Origin: Treponema bryantii
Lineage (GTDB): Bacteria > Spirochaetota > Spirochaetia > Treponematales > Treponemataceae
Direction of reading: 5' to 3'
DNA length: 64,000 nucleotides
Assembly: GCF_036492245.1 (NCBI RefSeq)
Contig: NZ_AP025286.1
Span: 1,178,001 to 1,242,000, forward strand
Shown one piece after another: positions 15,573 to 23,683 of the stretch. The notes under the pieces are model-generated. The model saw only the letters and a list, made by a program, of their open reading frames with translations, ran no database searches and was not told where the DNA came from. The translations under genes and the position numbers were made by a program. Numbering within the stretch: position 1 is the first letter of the stretch; the number at the start of each line of letters is the position of its first letter.

Positions 15573-17120
15573 TTTCTTAGAAGCGCGTTTTCGCATAAAT
15601 ACCAGGAATCCCAGTAAAACTACAATTCCGAACATCCATGAAATAACAGCACTTGCTATAAGTCCAATTCCCTGTGTAAGACCAGCAACAACATAAGTCA
15701 GGAATGAAACTACTGCTACAGTAATTGCGTAAGGTAACTGTGTTGAAACATGCTTTACGTGTTCACACTGAGCACCCGCACTCGCCATAATCGTTGTATC
15801 CGAAATCGGAGAACAGTGATCACCACAAACAGCCCCTGCCATACATGCAGAAATTGAAATAATGCGCAAAGGATTTCCCGGTGCAAAAATTGCAATACAT
15901 ATAGGAATGAGGATTCCGAATGTTCCCCAGGATGTACCGGTTGCAAATGCAAGGAAGCAGGCAACTACGAAGATGATTGCTGGAAGCATCATCTTAAGAC
16001 CTGCAGCAGAACCTTCAACAAGACCTGCAACATATTCTTTCGCACCAAGACTGTCTGTCATTGCCTTAAGTGTCCATGCTAAAGTCAAAATCAAAATAGC
16101 TGGAACCATTGCCTTAAATCCGTCTGGTACACAAAGCATACTTCCCTTGAAAGAAAGAACCTTGCGGCAAACATAGAAGATAATTGTGATAATCAGTGCA
16201 GCGAATGAACCGAGTACAAGACCAACAGATGCATCTGAATCAGAGAATGATGAAATGATGTTCAGGAAGTTTCCGTTTGCTTCAGTTGTTCCGTCTTCAA
16301 GAACGTTGAATTTTGTAAAGAATCCGCCTGTGTAAATCATACCAAGAATACACATTATGATGAGCACGATGATTGGGAAAACAAGATCAATTACTTTTCC
16401 TTTTTGATTTGCATCTTCATCAATGTCATCTGCTGTATTGTTCATTACTTCAAGAGCTTTTTCATACTTAGACATTTCACCGTATTCAAACTTCATAAAT
16501 ACCAGTGCAAACATCATTATAATAGTAAAGAATGCATAAAAGTTGAAAGGAATAGCTTTGCAGAAAAGTGTAAAGCCGTTTTCACCTTCAGAAACAAAGC
16601 CGGCAACGGCTGCTGCCCATGAAGAAATAGGGGCAATGATACAAACAGGTGCTGCAGTTGAGTCAATCAGATAAGCGAGCTTTTCTTTTGAAATACCGTA
16701 CTTAGAAGTCATAGGTCTCATAACTGAACCTACAGTAAGACAGTTAAAGTAATCATCAATAAAAATGAAGATTCCAAGAACTATTGTAGCAACCTGTGCA
16801 CCAACCTTTGTCTTAATGTGTTTTTTTGCCCAGCGTCCGAATGCAGCAGAACCGCCTGCTTTGTTCATAAGGGCAACCATAATTCCAAGCACAACGAGGA
16901 ATACAAGAATACCTACGTTCCAGCTGTCAGAAAGCTGTGCAATCATTCCATCATTAAAAATGTGATTGAAGAAGCCTGGAAAACCTGCAGCGGTTTCAAT
17001 TGCATAGAAAAGTCCGCCGATTACAATACCAATAAAAAGGGAAGAGTAAACTTCCTTAGTCCAGAGAGCCAGTGCAATGGCCACAATTGCGGGCACTAAT
17101 GCCCAGAATGTTCCTATCAT
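15570..17120 (-). CDS. nhaC: Na+/H+ antiporter, NhaC family
   Basis: 516 residues, almost entirely hydrophobic, with roughly 12 membrane segments. The family signature GDHCSPISDTTIMAS is present near 430-445, together with the DDYFNCLTVGSVMRP segment near 122-136 and the IAPISSWAAA stretch. It should exchange internal Na+ (or an amino-acid pair, as in some NhaC relatives) for protons in the inner membrane. The start ATG at 17120 is preceded by AAGGAA. A 53-residue reading frame lies 12 bases upstream on the same strand and probably shares its transcript. Confidence 0.9.
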   Translation of the reverse strand: MIGTFWALVPAIVAIALALWTKEVYSSLFIGIVIGGLFYAIETAAGFPGFFNHIFNDGMIAQLSDSWNVGILVFLVVLGIMVALMNKAGGSAAFGRWAKKHIKTKVGAQVATIVLGIFIFIDDYFNCLTVGSVMRPMTSKYGISKEKLAYLIDSTAAPVCIIAPISSWAAAVAGFVSEGENGFTLFCKAIPFNFYAFFTIIMMFALVFMKFEYGEMSKYEKALEVMNNTADDIDEDANQKGKVIDLVFPIIVLIIMCILGMIYTGGFFTKFNVLEDGTTEANGNFLNIISSFSDSDASVGLVLGSFAALIITIIFYVCRKVLSFKGSMLCVPDGFKAMVPAILILTLAWTLKAMTDSLGAKEYVAGLVEGSAAGLKMMLPAIIFVVACFLAFATGTSWGTFGILIPICIAIFAPGNPLRIISISACMAGAVCGDHCSPISDTTIMASAGAQCEHVKHVSTQLPYAITVAVVSFLTYVVAGLTQGIGLIASAVISWMFGIVVLLGFLVFMRKRASKK

Positions 17121-17132
17121 TTTTTATTCCTT

Positions 17133-17294
17133 TTATTTCGATAAAGATTTAAAATCTGTTGCGAGAGGTTCCTTAATGCCGTCTTTTTCAAGCTTTTCAA
17201 GAACTTCAATTACATAATCAAGTTCTTCAAGTTGTGTGGCTGCGCAGTAAGTTTTAATCTGACGCAATGCTTTTAATGCTTTTTCATTAGTCAT
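17133..17294 (-). CDS. Small helical protein upstream of nhaC
   Basis: A 53-residue reading frame begins with ATG at 17294 behind an excellent ribosome site (AGGAGG, 7 bases before the start). The predicted protein is mostly two amphipathic helices with a high share of Leu, Glu and Lys (ALKALRQIK, then LDYVIEVLEKLEK). No membrane segment or known motif is seen. It ends 12 bases before nhaC, and the two should be translated from one mRNA. It may be a cytoplasmic modulator of the antiporter, but that rests only on position. Confidence 0.6.
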   Translation of the reverse strand: MTNEKALKALRQIKTYCAATQLEELDYVIEVLEKLEKDGIKEPLATDFKSLSK

Positions 17295-17356
17295 TTTTTT
17301 AATCCTCCTGATTTAATTGTATCACAACTTAAAATTAAATAGAAATGTTTTTTATA

Positions 17357-17385
17357 TTGACAAAATTGATATAAAATGTCATTTT
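17357..17385 (+). promoter_or_regulatory. Candidate fab operon promoter with overlapping 13-bp palindrome
   Basis: A consensus -35 box TTGACA (17357-17362) lies 17 bases before CATTTT (17380-17385), which matches -10 only at three positions. A palindrome AAAATG-T-CATTTT spans 17373-17385 and overlaps that -10, with looser symmetry outside it (ATA...TAT), as expected of a repressor operator. The same -35/-10 pair occurs before potA. Confidence 0.4.
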
Positions 17386-17427
17386 GTATATGTGCCTTTT
17401 GGCAGAATATTCTTATAGGGGTAAATA

Positions 17428-18378
17428 ATGAAGAAATATGCATTTTTATTTCCGGGACAGGGTGCACAGGTTCCGGGTATGATTAAGGATATCTGTGATG
17501 CTTATCCTGAAGCACGTGCAGTGGTTGATGAAGTAACAAAAATCACCGGCGTAGATATGCCAAAGCTTCTTTGGGAAAGCGATGCTGCAACTCTGAGCCG
17601 CAGCGATAACAGTCAGCTTGCTATTACAACTGCTTCTCTTGCAGTTATGGCTGTTTTGAAGACAAAAGGTATTGAGCCATCTGCAGCTATGGGATTCTCT
17701 CTTGGTGAATTCCCTGCTTTGTATGCTGCAGGCGTTTTGAGCTTTGAAGATGTAATCAAAGTAGTTCGTGAACGCGGACTTATCATGCAGGCTACCTGCG
17801 AAAATATTGCTAAAGCAAACGAAGGTCATGCACCTGGAATGACAGCTGTTCTCGGACTTCCTCCAGAGAAGGTTGAAGAACTCGCAAATGGCATTAAAGA
17901 TGCTTATGCTGCAAACCTGAACAGTCCTGTTCAGACAGTAGTTAGTGGTACAGCTGATGCTTTGACTCAGATTGAAGCTGCTGCAAAGGAAGCTGGCGCA
18001 CGTCGTGCTTTGAGACTTGCAGTTGCTGGTCCTTTCCACAGTCCTCTTATGCAGGAAGCTGCTGATAATTTTGAAAAGGCAATCGCTGGTGTAACATTCA
18101 ACAATCCAGATAAAACACTTTTCAGCAATGTAACAGGAAAGCAGGCAGAGAATGGTGAAGAAATCAAAAAGAATGCCGTTCTCCACCTTACAAACCCTGT
18201 TCGCTGGACATCGGAAGAAGCTGTTTTGAATGACCTTATTAAGGCAAGCGGAGACGAATGGGAACTCATTGAACCTGGTGTAGGCGCTGTTCTTACAGGT
18301 CTTTGGGGTAAATCTGGATATGCAGAAACTGCAGAATGCAAGGCTGTAAACTCAGCTGAATCAATAAACACACTTTAA
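17428..18378 (+). CDS. fabD: Malonyl-CoA:ACP transacylase
   Basis: 316 residues. The protein opens with FLFPGQGAQ; the catalytic Ser 91 lies in GFSLGE (89-94), and the second catalytic residue His lies in GPFHSPLM near 202. It loads malonyl groups onto acyl carrier protein for fatty acid synthesis. The ribosome site GGGG is fair. fabF follows after 10 bases and fabZ after that, so elongation genes are together; no acpP, fabG or fabH is in the cluster. Confidence 0.95.
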   Translation: MKKYAFLFPGQGAQVPGMIKDICDAYPEARAVVDEVTKITGVDMPKLLWESDAATLSRSDNSQLAITTASLAVMAVLKTKGIEPSAAMGFSLGEFPALYAAGVLSFEDVIKVVRERGLIMQATCENIAKANEGHAPGMTAVLGLPPEKVEELANGIKDAYAANLNSPVQTVVSGTADALTQIEAAAKEAGARRALRLAVAGPFHSPLMQEAADNFEKAIAGVTFNNPDKTLFSNVTGKQAENGEEIKKNAVLHLTNPVRWTSEEAVLNDLIKASGDEWELIEPGVGAVLTGLWGKSGYAETAECKAVNSAESINTL

Positions 18379-18388
18379 GGAAATAAAA

Positions 18389-19642
18389 ATGGCAAACAGA
18401 CGTGTTGTAATTACTGGAATGGGAGCTATTACTCCTCTTGGAAATACTGTAGAAGAAACTTGGGCTGGAATTAAAGCTGGAAAAAGCGGAATCGGTCCAA
18501 TCACTCTTTTTGATGCATCAATCAATAAGGTTCACTATGCTGCAGAAGTAAAAAACTTTGATCCTTCTCTTTATATGGATTCAAAGGATGCCCGCAAGAT
18601 GGCTCGCTTTACTCAGCTTGGTGTAGCTGCTGCTAAAATGGCACTTGATGATGCAGGACTTATGGGTAATGCAGAAGTTCTCGACGAAACAGGAATCATC
18701 CTTGGTGTTGGAATTGGTGGTCTTGAAGAAACTGAAGCAGACGTTCTTGGAATGGGAAGAATGGGTGGTGTAAAAACTAATCCTATGGCTATCCCAAAGC
18801 TTATTCCTAACGAAGTTGGCGGAAATATTGCCATTAACTTTGGCGTTCATGGTCCTGTTCAGTCAATTGCTACTGCCTGTTCTTCTGGTACAGATGCTCT
18901 TGGTGTTGCATTTGATATGGTTAGAAGCGGTCGTCTTGATACATGTTTGAGTGGTGGTGCAGAATCTACAATCTGTCAGTTCGGTGTTGTAGGTTTTGAA
19001 GTACTTCACGCTCTTTCTACAGGTTTTGATGAAGACCCAACAAAGGCAAGCCGTCCATTCGATAAGGATCGTAACGGATTTATCATGGGTGAAGGTTCTG
19101 CAATTCTCGTTCTTGAAGAGTATGAGCACGCTAAAGCACGTGGTGCAAAAATTTATGCAGAAATTGCAGGTTATGGTGCTTCTTGTGATGGATATCACCT
19201 TACAGCTCCAAATCCAGACGGAATCTGCGGTTCAAAGTGTATGACACGCGCCCTCAAGGATGCCGGAATGGATCCAAGCGAGATTCAGTATTACAACGCT
19301 CACGGTACTTCTACAATGAAGAACGATTCAAGCGAAACAAATATGATTAAGATTGCTTTCGGTGAAGAAAACGCACGTAAGCTTAAGATTTCTTCAACAA
19401 AGTCTATGCACGGTCACTGTCTTGGTGCTACTGGTGCTGTAGAAGCAATGATTTGTGTAAAAGCAATCAACGACAGCTTTGTTCCTTGTACAAAGAACCT
19501 CGATAATCCTGATGTAGAAGGCGGCTGTGATCTCGACTACGTTCCAAACAAGGGAATTGAAATGAATATTGATGCTGCTATGTCTGCAACATTCGGATTT
19601 GGCGGACACAACGGTGCTATCATTATCAAGAAGGTAAAGTAA
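18389..19642 (+). CDS. fabF: 3-oxoacyl-ACP synthase II
   Basis: 417 residues of the thiolase fold. The nucleophile is Cys 164 in TACSSGTDA, with the two active-site His in NAHGTST near 305 and MHGHCLGATG near 343. The opening RRVVITGMGAITPLG is typical for FabF. It condenses acyl-ACP with malonyl-ACP. AAGGAAAT precedes the start. fabZ begins one base after the stop, indicating coupling. Confidence 0.96.
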   Translation: MANRRVVITGMGAITPLGNTVEETWAGIKAGKSGIGPITLFDASINKVHYAAEVKNFDPSLYMDSKDARKMARFTQLGVAAAKMALDDAGLMGNAEVLDETGIILGVGIGGLEETEADVLGMGRMGGVKTNPMAIPKLIPNEVGGNIAINFGVHGPVQSIATACSSGTDALGVAFDMVRSGRLDTCLSGGAESTICQFGVVGFEVLHALSTGFDEDPTKASRPFDKDRNGFIMGEGSAILVLEEYEHAKARGAKIYAEIAGYGASCDGYHLTAPNPDGICGSKCMTRALKDAGMDPSEIQYYNAHGTSTMKNDSSETNMIKIAFGEENARKLKISSTKSMHGHCLGATGAVEAMICVKAINDSFVPCTKNLDNPDVEGGCDLDYVPNKGIEMNIDAAMSATFGFGGHNGAIIIKKVK

Positions 19643-19643
19643 T

Positions 19644-20075
19644 ATGGCTTTGACAGAAGATATAAAATCACTTTTGCCACACCGTGAGCCTTTCTTATTC
19701 GTTGATGCAATTATCAGCGCAGATGAAAAAGGTTGTGTTTGTGAGCATACCTTTACTGAAAATGAATTCTTTTTCAAAGGACACTTTCCTGAGTACCCTG
19801 TAGTACCTGGAGTAATCCTTTGCGAAACAATGGCACAGGCTGGTGGAGCAGCTCTCCGCTATCTCAACATTGTTCCTGCAGATGGACTTTTCTTCTTTGC
19901 AACTTTGGATAAGGTTAAGTTCCGCAATCAGGTTCGTCCTGGCGATAAGGTTCGCATGGAAATTGAGTTCCTCCGCAACAGTCCAAAGATGATTAAACAG
20001 TCCGGAAAAGCCTATGTTGGAGACACTCTTTGTGCTGAAGCTGAATGGATGTGTTTAGTTGGTTCTGCCAACTAA
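19644..20075 (+). CDS. fabZ: 3-hydroxyacyl-ACP dehydratase
   Basis: 143 residues of the hot-dog fold. The active-site His 47 is in FKGHFPEYPVVPGV and the partner Glu 61 in CETMAQAGG. The N-terminal LLPHREPFLFVD is the usual FabZ start. It removes water from 3-hydroxyacyl-ACP. A strong terminator follows 23 bases after the stop, closing the fab unit. Confidence 0.96.
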   Translation: MALTEDIKSLLPHREPFLFVDAIISADEKGCVCEHTFTENEFFFKGHFPEYPVVPGVILCETMAQAGGAALRYLNIVPADGLFFFATLDKVKFRNQVRPGDKVRMEIEFLRNSPKMIKQSGKAYVGDTLCAEAEWMCLVGSAN

Positions 20076-20098
20076 ACTAAACAGAATATAAAGCGTTC

Positions 20099-20131
20099 AA
20101 AGCAGTTCGATTAGTCGGACTGCTTTTTTTA
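20099..20131 (+). terminator. Intrinsic terminator after fabZ
   Basis: The stem AAAGCAGTTCGA / TCGGACTGCTTT closes a 5-base loop (one G-T pair) and is followed by seven T residues. Confidence 0.85.
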
Positions 20132-20153
20132 TGCCCGAAAAGTATTCAAATAT

Positions 20154-20182
20154 TTGCGATATCCAAAAAGTGGGGGTATACT
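20154..20182 (+). promoter_or_regulatory. Promoter of the flavin oxidoreductase pair
   Basis: TTGCGA (20154-20159) and TATACT (20177-20182) are spaced 17 bases apart. This fits a housekeeping promoter and starts transcription before the AAGGAG ribosome site at 20196-20201. Confidence 0.55.
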
Positions 20183-20213
20183 GAATTTATACAAAAAGGA
20201 GAAATGCTTTCTT

Positions 20214-21746
20214 ATGGAACCCCTCTATGATGTAATTGTTGTTGGTGCTGGAAATGGAGGTCTTGTAGCCGCCGGAACCACCGCAAAAAATGGATTCAAA
20301 ACTTTACTTTTAGAAAAACATAATCTTCCGGGTGGATGTGCAACCAGTTTTATTCGTGGAAGATTCGAATTTGAGCCGTCTCTGCATGAACTTAGTGGAG
20401 TTGGTGTACCAGGTAACAGAGATTATGTTTACAATATCATTCATGATTTAGGAGCTGAGGTAGACTGGCGGTATGAGAAAAATATGTTCCGTGCAATTGT
20501 TACAGGTCCGGATGGATATGATGTAACAGTCCGCAGCGGAATAAAAGGTTTCTGTAAATCAGTTGATGAAGCTGTTCCTGGTTCATATAAAAAAGTAATG
20601 TCTTTATTTAAGCTGGCAAAGCATGATGGAAAAGCACTGTATTACATCACAAGAAAAAAAGGAAAACCTAATAAACTTGTAATGGCACTTCGCTACGGTA
20701 ATTTTATGCGGGCTGCATCTCATACTGTAGAAGAAGTTGAGAAGGCTTTTGGAATTCCAGAAAAAGCACGAAATATCGTAAATACCTACTGGTGCTATCT
20801 TGGAGTGCCTACTAGTGAACTGAATTGTATGCATTATCTTAATATGCTCAGAAGTTATGTTGAATTCGGTGCTGCAATGCCTGCTAAGCGTTCTCATGAA
20901 ATCTCAGAATCTCTTATAAAAGCCTTTCGCGATAACGGAGGAGAAGTCTGGTTCAACAGCAAGGTTACAGGTTTTCTGACAGATGATTCTGGAAAGGTTT
21001 GTGGCGTAGAAGTAAATGGACAGAAAATCTATGCTAAAGAAGTAATTTCAAACATCATTCCAAATAATGTGTTTAATATGATGGATCAGAAAAAGATTCC
21101 GTCAGTAGACCTTAAACTTGCAAATAGCCGTGAATTTGGAGTTTCAGTTTCAACAATTTATCTTGGGCTTGATTGCAGCAGGGAAGAACTTGGAATAGAT
21201 GATTACACAACTTTTATTATGAATCATCCGGATCCAAAGGTGCAGCATGATACAAACGGACTATATATCGTGAACTGTTTAAATACTGTTATTCCTGAAA
21301 GTTCTCCAAAAGGAACCTGCACACTATTCTTTACAACCTTGTGTTATGGAAAGGATCTTCCAGATCTTAAACCGGAGGAATACAAAAAATACAAGAATGA
21401 GCTTGCAGAGAAATATATCGGTGAATACGAAAAACTTACCGGTAAAGATATCCGTTCCCATATTGAAGAAATCTCTGTTGCAACGCCAGTAACCTTTGCC
21501 CGCTATCTGGATACACCGGATGGAACTATTTACGGTTACAGACTTTCCGATTGGGATAATCTGATGGCGCGTGTAGCACACGAAGCAAAAGAATACACAA
21601 TTCCAGGGCTTTCTTTTGTCGGCGGACATCATATTCGTGGAGACGGTTATTGTTCTGCATATTATACAGGTTCCTTTATTGGAAGCAGGGTAGTCAGAAA
21701 ACTCAGGGCAGCACAGGAAGCAGAAAAAGAGGAGGCATCTAGATGA
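20214..21746 (+). CDS. FAD-dependent oxidoreductase, phytoene desaturase/isomerase-like
   Basis: 510 residues. Residues 5-35 form the Rossmann dinucleotide site (VIVVGAGNGGL, then LLLEKH), followed by GGCATSF, as in the CrtI, carotene isomerase and retinol saturase group. The C-terminal end has the second FAD contact pattern (GLSFVGGHH...GDGYCSAYYTGS). The start was set at ATG 20214, 12 bases after AAGGAG. The next gene overlaps the stop by 4 bases and encodes a reductase with a 2Fe-2S domain, so the two probably form an electron-transfer pair. No carotenoid genes are near; the substrate is unknown and could be a lipid or quinone. Confidence 0.75.
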   Translation: MEPLYDVIVVGAGNGGLVAAGTTAKNGFKTLLLEKHNLPGGCATSFIRGRFEFEPSLHELSGVGVPGNRDYVYNIIHDLGAEVDWRYEKNMFRAIVTGPDGYDVTVRSGIKGFCKSVDEAVPGSYKKVMSLFKLAKHDGKALYYITRKKGKPNKLVMALRYGNFMRAASHTVEEVEKAFGIPEKARNIVNTYWCYLGVPTSELNCMHYLNMLRSYVEFGAAMPAKRSHEISESLIKAFRDNGGEVWFNSKVTGFLTDDSGKVCGVEVNGQKIYAKEVISNIIPNNVFNMMDQKKIPSVDLKLANSREFGVSVSTIYLGLDCSREELGIDDYTTFIMNHPDPKVQHDTNGLYIVNCLNTVIPESSPKGTCTLFFTTLCYGKDLPDLKPEEYKKYKNELAEKYIGEYEKLTGKDIRSHIEEISVATPVTFARYLDTPDGTIYGYRLSDWDNLMARVAHEAKEYTIPGLSFVGGHHIRGDGYCSAYYTGSFIGSRVVRKLRAAQEAEKEEASR

Positions 21747-22939
21747 GTGGACTTAGAAAACTGAACATGATGGATTTTACAACTCTTATTCCTGTTCGCG
21801 AAAAAAAGATAGAATCATCACCAGAAGAAAAATTACCGGAGCTCAATGCATATAAGGCAAATAGACTGGCTGCGGCTCTTCATCCAAAAAGTCAGAAATT
21901 GATTGTATCAGATGTACAGATTTTGAATGACAGTGCAAAACTGTTTACACTTTGTCCTGATAAGGAAGCAGGAACAGAGCAGCTTGCATATTTTTCAGCC
22001 GGTCAGTATTTGTGCTTTACACTGAAAATTGGTTCGGTTTATACAACCCGACCTTATACAATCTGTTCTTCTCCGAAAGACGCCCTCAATGGAAAATATC
22101 AGATTCTTGTAAAGAAAGTTTCTGATGGTTTTGTTTCTGAATATATTCTGAATAATTGGGAAAAAGGAACAAAAGTTGTGTCTTCCGGACCTCTTGGAAA
22201 CTTTACTTATGAACCGTTACGTGATGCAAAGACTGTAATTGGAATTGCTGGTGGAAGCGGTATTTCTGTATTTTATTCACTGGCAAAAGCTGTAAAAGAG
22301 GGAACTGAAGATTTTTCTCTTACAATTTTGTATGGCTCTAAAACTGAAAAAGATATTCTTTTGAAAAATGAGCTTGAGGAATTAGCGTCTGGTTGTGAAA
22401 AAATTAAGATTGTTCATGTACTCAGTGATGAGAAAAAAGATGAATTTGAAAACGGCTTTATTGGCGCTGATCTAATAAAGAAATATGCTGGAACAGATTC
22501 TTATTCTGTATTTGTCTGTGGACCAAAGGCTATGTATGATTTCTTAGAAAAAGAAATCCCTGCCTTAAATATCAGAAGAAAATTCGTAAGGTTCGAACTT
22601 TCTGGCGTAAGTAAACATGCAAAGGATTATAAGACCTTCCCTTGTGAAAAAGAGGGAACTTATAAGCTTACTGTTATCTGTGCCGGAAAAACGGTTACAG
22701 CTGAGTGTTCATCAGAATATACTCTGCTTTCTGCTCTTGAAAGAAACGGTATACCTGCTCCTGCAAGATGTCGAAGTGGTATCTGTGGCTGGTGCCGTTC
22801 AAGATTGCTCAGTGGCGAAGTTTTCATTCCGGAAGAAAGTGATGGAAGAAGATTAGCAGATGCTCAGTTTGGATATATTCATCCTTGTGCAACATTTCCT
22901 CTTGGAGATATCACATTGGAAATTCCTCCTGTAAATTGA
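21743..22939 (+). CDS. Ferredoxin-NADP reductase-like protein with C-terminal 2Fe-2S domain
   Basis: 398 residues in three parts. An FAD-binding barrel at about 45-150 contains the RPYTICSSP motif. An NAD(P)-binding domain at about 160-280 contains GIAGGSGIS and VFVCGPKAM. A plant-type 2Fe-2S ferredoxin domain at about 305-398 contains Cys-x4-Cys-x2-Cys (CRSGICGWC) and a fourth Cys in IHPCATF. The gene overlaps the flavin oxidoreductase by ATGA. It should pass electrons from NAD(P)H to that partner. The first 45 residues are a linker without recognised fold. Confidence 0.82.
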   Translation: MSGLRKLNMMDFTTLIPVREKKIESSPEEKLPELNAYKANRLAAALHPKSQKLIVSDVQILNDSAKLFTLCPDKEAGTEQLAYFSAGQYLCFTLKIGSVYTTRPYTICSSPKDALNGKYQILVKKVSDGFVSEYILNNWEKGTKVVSSGPLGNFTYEPLRDAKTVIGIAGGSGISVFYSLAKAVKEGTEDFSLTILYGSKTEKDILLKNELEELASGCEKIKIVHVLSDEKKDEFENGFIGADLIKKYAGTDSYSVFVCGPKAMYDFLEKEIPALNIRRKFVRFELSGVSKHAKDYKTFPCEKEGTYKLTVICAGKTVTAECSSEYTLLSALERNGIPAPARCRSGICGWCRSRLLSGEVFIPEESDGRRLADAQFGYIHPCATFPLGDITLEIPPVN

Positions 22940-22942
22940 TTT

Positions 22943-22972
22943 TTGACAAAATAAAGATCTTAGGCTTATAAT
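22943..22972 (+). promoter_or_regulatory. Near-consensus promoter of the 23008 lipoprotein
   Basis: TTGACA (22943-22948) and TATAAT (22967-22972) are separated by 18 bases. Transcription should start near 22979, and an AGGAG lies before the ATG. It is the closest match to the consensus found in the window, so this small lipoprotein may be well expressed. Confidence 0.7.
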
Positions 22973-23007
22973 TGAATAACATATATTTTTAACAGGAGTG
23001 AATTATT

Positions 23008-23565
23008 ATGAAGAAATATGTGAAGATTTTTGCTGCTGCAGTTGTGCTTCTTTGTGGAATGATTGTATCTGGTTGTAAAGATTTGAAAGATGCATTTACA
23101 GCACCTAAAGATACATGGTTTATGCGGCAAATTACATATGCTAACAAAGCAGGTAATGAAACTACTTTGAATGTATATCTTTGTTATACTGAAAATGGAT
23201 TTGTAACAGAAACAAATGTGCAAATTGAGCCAGGGTTAAATGTTGTTGTTGTTGGATCAACAGAAGTAAATTCTGTTATTAATGGATTAACAGATTATAA
23301 ATACATTATTAAGAATTTTTCAAATAGTACTAAAACTACTATTTCAAATTCAACTGATGATGATGCTAGTGATACAAAAACATATTCTTTTAAAATGTCT
23401 GCTTCAAAGTGGACATGGATGTATAATTTTATAGATCTTGAACCTCGAGGGAAAAATATTGCTCCATTTAATAAAGAGCATCCTTATACTAAACTAGATA
23501 ATCTCCAAAATATTTCATGGAAAAAAATAATGGCAAGTTATCTTTTAGATAGTCTTCTCGAATAA
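23008..23565 (+). CDS. Hypothetical lipoprotein
   Basis: 185 residues. A basic start and hydrophobic stretch lead to VSGC, so Cys 23 should be lipidated. After it comes a short charged stretch and a beta-rich domain with many Thr, Asn and Ser (for example STKTTISNS near 110-118). No known family was recognised. It has its own strong promoter and its own terminator, so it is a single-gene unit. The bases are notably AT-rich compared with its neighbours. Confidence 0.7.
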   Translation: MKKYVKIFAAAVVLLCGMIVSGCKDLKDAFTAPKDTWFMRQITYANKAGNETTLNVYLCYTENGFVTETNVQIEPGLNVVVVGSTEVNSVINGLTDYKYIIKNFSNSTKTTISNSTDDDASDTKTYSFKMSASKWTWMYNFIDLEPRGKNIAPFNKEHPYTKLDNLQNISWKKIMASYLLDSLLE

Positions 23566-23587
23566 GTTTTGTTTGATTAGTTAGTAT

Positions 23588-23628
23588 AACCGTTATTGCT
23601 ACCATCACAAAGTAATGACGGTTTTTTT
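23588..23628 (+). terminator. Intrinsic terminator after the lipoprotein
   Basis: AACCGTTATT / AATGACGGTT (one G-T pair) encloses a 13-base loop and is followed by seven T residues. Confidence 0.8.
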
Positions 23629-23683
23629 ATATCTAGAAATTATCTTAATTTAGGTTTACAATAGATATGGGTGGAAATTTATT

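Noticed and set aside
17446-18186. 246-residue reverse-strand frame inside fabD
   Set aside because: It lies fully opposite a clear fabD gene, has low-complexity Cys/Ser/Asn content typical of an antisense shadow, and has no ribosome site.
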